A DNA stretch of 6,940 nt, from assembly GCA_021203915.1 (NCBI GenBank), contig JAJQAI010000195.1, positions 1 through 6,940 of the forward strand. Reading direction: 5' to 3'. The notes beneath the pieces are model-generated. The model had not been told where the DNA came from, searched no databases, and saw only the letters and a program-made list of their open reading frames with translations. A program made the position numbers and the translations under genes. Numbering within the stretch: the stretch's first letter is position 1; every line of letters begins with the position of its first letter. The DNA is from Prevotella sp. (GTDB lineage Bacteria; Bacteroidota; Bacteroidia; Bacteroidales; Bacteroidaceae). This document shows positions 6,001-6,940 of the stretch, piece after piece.

Positions 6001-6940
6001 TCGCTTACTGGATTTGCTCTTGCATATGCAGCCTCATCTGAGGTTATAGTGTTACCAAAGATTTGTATTTTATGAACACGAGGAGCTTGGAACTGTGCTG
6101 TAGTGTCTACTGCTGTTCCAAATACTGACTTACCATCTTCTGTTGTTTGAACAAGAGTTTGTCCATTGTCACCATCCCAAACTCTCCAACGAATCGATAC
6201 ATCACTAGCGTCAATGACGTTTTCCATAAAATACCCTTGATCGCTAAATACAGTGTAACCACTTTTGTGTTTTTCAGATCCCATCCATACTAATGGCGTC
6301 CAATCTGCATCACCAATTTTGATATCACATTTTATACCACGCCCCCATGAGGTTGATGACCAAGACCATTGAACGCGCTCAACGTATGGGATATGATCTA
6401 TTTCCATCCAACCATGCATAGAATTCTTTGTGTGAGTAGTGGTGTTAACTACACCAGCATCACGACACATTTGAACAAAACCAGTTTCGCCATGGTTTGG
6501 TTGTCCCGTAGCGTCATATGTAATATTGTCCTCTAGATAGTTCGTGTGTCCCGCAACTGTCCAATTGTTATATGTATCGTCGCTATTACCACAACAACTT
6601 TCTCCATTGTAGTATTGGCGACAAAAGGCAGCTGTTGCACCAGCAAAACCATTAGAGGATTCATTTGTAGCAAAGGTACAATTATGAAATAGCACGGGAT
6701 AGGTAATCTCAGAACCACCATTGGCTGGAACCTCTAATATAGCGTTGATATATCCACCATCATCATATGAAGGACAATCTTGACCTGTTTCTCCTTTCCA
6801 TGTGTTAGGCCAAGAAGTATCACTAAAGTTTATATCTATTACTTTAGGGAAGGTAGAAGAGTCGCTCCATTTTTCTACTACAGATTCTGGGTCTAGGCTT
6901 CCCTCTATAGTTGCATTTATAGGTAACATCACCATAAGAG
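3054..6940 (-). CDS. Multidomain pectinesterase (CE8) - pectate lyase (PL1) fusion with T9SS-like sorting domain, 5' end missing
   Basis: At least 1293 residues are visible, numbered here from the Met at 6935. The frame stays open to the window edge with Leu before that Met. The sequence VMLPINATI matches the signal-peptide end of the downstream paralogue, so the true start lies outside. Order of parts: unassigned Trp/Cys-rich domain (about 28-299); acidic linker with EF-hand-like loop DLDNNGDSGKTE (318-329); CE8 pectin methylesterase (about 338-657); fibronectin-III-like spacer (about 659-730); PL1 lyase (about 733-1120); EF-hand-like DTDGDGMPDEWE (1157-1168); T9SS type A-like C-terminal domain (about 1232-1293, with LRVYSMDGKLV and a closing IIKVVK). 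CE8 motifs are intact: GIYDE (375-379), QAEAL (449-453), GFQDT with acid/base Asp472, DFIY with nucleophile Asp494, and LGRPW with Arg567 and Trp569. PL1 motifs are DHCTFGWSVEEN (868-879) and NSRSPR (931-936). The esterase strips methyl groups from homogalacturonan and the lyase then cuts it; both probably act at the cell surface. The promoter is not in the window. Confidence 0.93.
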   Translation of the reverse strand, partial: LMVMLPINATIEGSLDPESVVEKWSDSSTFPKVIDINFSDTSWPNTWKGETGQDCPSYDDGGYINAILEVPANGGSEITYPVLFHNCTFATNESSNGFAGATAAFCRQYYNGESCCGNSDDTYNNWTVAGHTNYLEDNITYDATGQPNHGETGFVQMCRDAGVVNTTTHTKNSMHGWMEIDHIPYVERVQWSWSSTSWGRGIKCDIKIGDADWTPLVWMGSEKHKSGYTVFSDQGYFMENVIDASDVSIRWRVWDGDNGQTLVQTTEDGKSVFGTAVDTTAQFQAPRVHKIQIFGNTITSDEAAYARANPVSDVGEISDLDNNGDSGKTEDTAPDANAEVYIAVVDQTGGGDYTSIQEAINDIPDEARGIIYIRPGIYDENIYSGTKTSKNKYISLIGEDKETTILTSNINRGSGSSGNSYYDCTALNVYTSRFYGENLTIQNTSGNVGQAEALYTEGDAHIFNNCLISGFQDTYKANGGARGYFTNCIIEGATDFIYDSGLEWFENCEIRCLNGGKYISAPSDSWLKLTQVRYPDLSVTPFYAGLFFHDCKITAEDGVSSNSYYLGRPWNEESGSMFLNCMLGDHIKAEGWDSYSGNESKCSLYEYQNVDTDGNAIDTSSRASFSHQATDLEVESYMNTDFLFSKLNGDIPFDYNYILNGATIPMNFTISDTGFTWENDDMAGGYLIYKDGEFVAFVQEPSYQKDSDDDSEYKVRTVSRHGVMSDAVVVKEAEPLLAFPTAEGFGKYATGGRGGKVVTVTSLEDTSAEGTLRWAFSQYPDEPLTIVFAVSGEIRLTSDLRVNRADWTLAGQTAPGDGIVITHNKVNFGGSENFIVRNIRFRIGQKSTSGEILADNAMGSENCMNYIFDHCTFGWSVEENLNTADCHFLTVQYSIVHEGLYNAGHSKGARGYGSQWGGSPATYHHNLLAHNNSRSPRFNGARGEDYVVFMEYINNVNYNWGSASACYGGENTADVNSYNGYNSAHECNFMNNYYKPGPSSPSGSYFVLSSYARDGAKSWGPAKWYINGNTMEGNSTATADNWTAVSVETYTKDDVRVDERIVTETPYYKYAVAGNKGVYEPEKFMIYDFESAEDAYNTVVSKAGPYNRDAIEQRIAEDVSTGTAKYTGSVSKKVGIIDLETDAEGFIEYSSDYTVPTDTDGDGMPDEWEKENNLDPSNPEDRNFVNQDGYTALEVYLNSLMYETQDKHFTQGAGIGKMIQIEIPEVYYDNNSNTLCVSDNDIGGALRVYSMDGKLVMAHQITSSKTSLSGLPSGVLLIRVAAPGIAPRIIKVVK
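3336..4748 (-). repeat. Paralogous PL1 segment, copy 2 (C-terminal lyase of the fusion enzyme)
   Basis: This is the partner of the segment at 1351-2763, spanning residues 730-1200 of the fusion enzyme. The last 47 encoded residues of the two copies are identical, and a 95-base stretch inside that part (3367-3461 against 1382-1476) differs by a single synonymous base. Elsewhere the copies carry many silent and replacement differences, so divergence is uneven along the repeat. Confidence 0.9.

Noticed and set aside
6933..6935. Met at 6935 as the true start of the fusion enzyme
   Set aside because: The reading frame continues to the window edge, and VMLPINA matches the end, not the beginning, of a signal peptide when set against the paralogue.

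Overview
The window reads as chromosomal DNA from a Bacteroidota bacterium, most likely of the order Bacteroidales and plausibly a gut or rumen Prevotella-like species. The grounds are an AT-rich sequence, upstream elements matching the Bacteroidota -7 consensus TAnnTTTG, A-rich leaders without strong Shine-Dalgarno sites, a type IX secretion (T9SS)-like C-terminal sorting domain, and a folP-cdaA gene pair. The genus is inference. All recognisable genes lie on the minus strand, so transcription runs from high to low coordinates.

From 6940 down to 3054 lies a very large secreted pectin-degrading enzyme whose 5' end is outside the window. In order it carries the tail of a signal peptide, an unassigned Trp- and Cys-rich domain of about 270 residues, an acidic linker with an EF-hand-like loop, a CE8 pectin methylesterase, a short fibronectin-III-like spacer, a PL1-type pectate lyase, an EF-hand-like calcium motif and a T9SS-like C-terminal domain. 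A strong intrinsic terminator follows at about 2994-3032.

From 2853 to 1312 lies a stand-alone PL1 pectate lyase with its own promoter, a hairpin-bearing 5' leader and its own terminator. It is about 82% identical, without gaps over 471 residues, to the lyase half of the big enzyme. It lacks the esterase and the sorting domain. The pair looks like a duplication with domain loss or gain, with a nearly identical 3' block that hints at gene conversion.

From 1131 to 253 lies folP (dihydropteroate synthase, folate synthesis). It overlaps by 8 bases the start of a membrane diadenylate cyclase gene (cdaA) that runs off the left edge. This is a housekeeping pair unrelated to pectin use, so the window spans the border between a core locus and a pectin-utilisation locus.

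The pectin genes should act together. CE8 removes methyl esters from homogalacturonan, and the PL1 modules cleave the resulting polygalacturonate by beta-elimination. One lyase is fused to the esterase and probably surface-delivered; the other is a separate exported protein. No SusC/SusD pair, regulator, transposase, RNA gene or CRISPR array is visible here.
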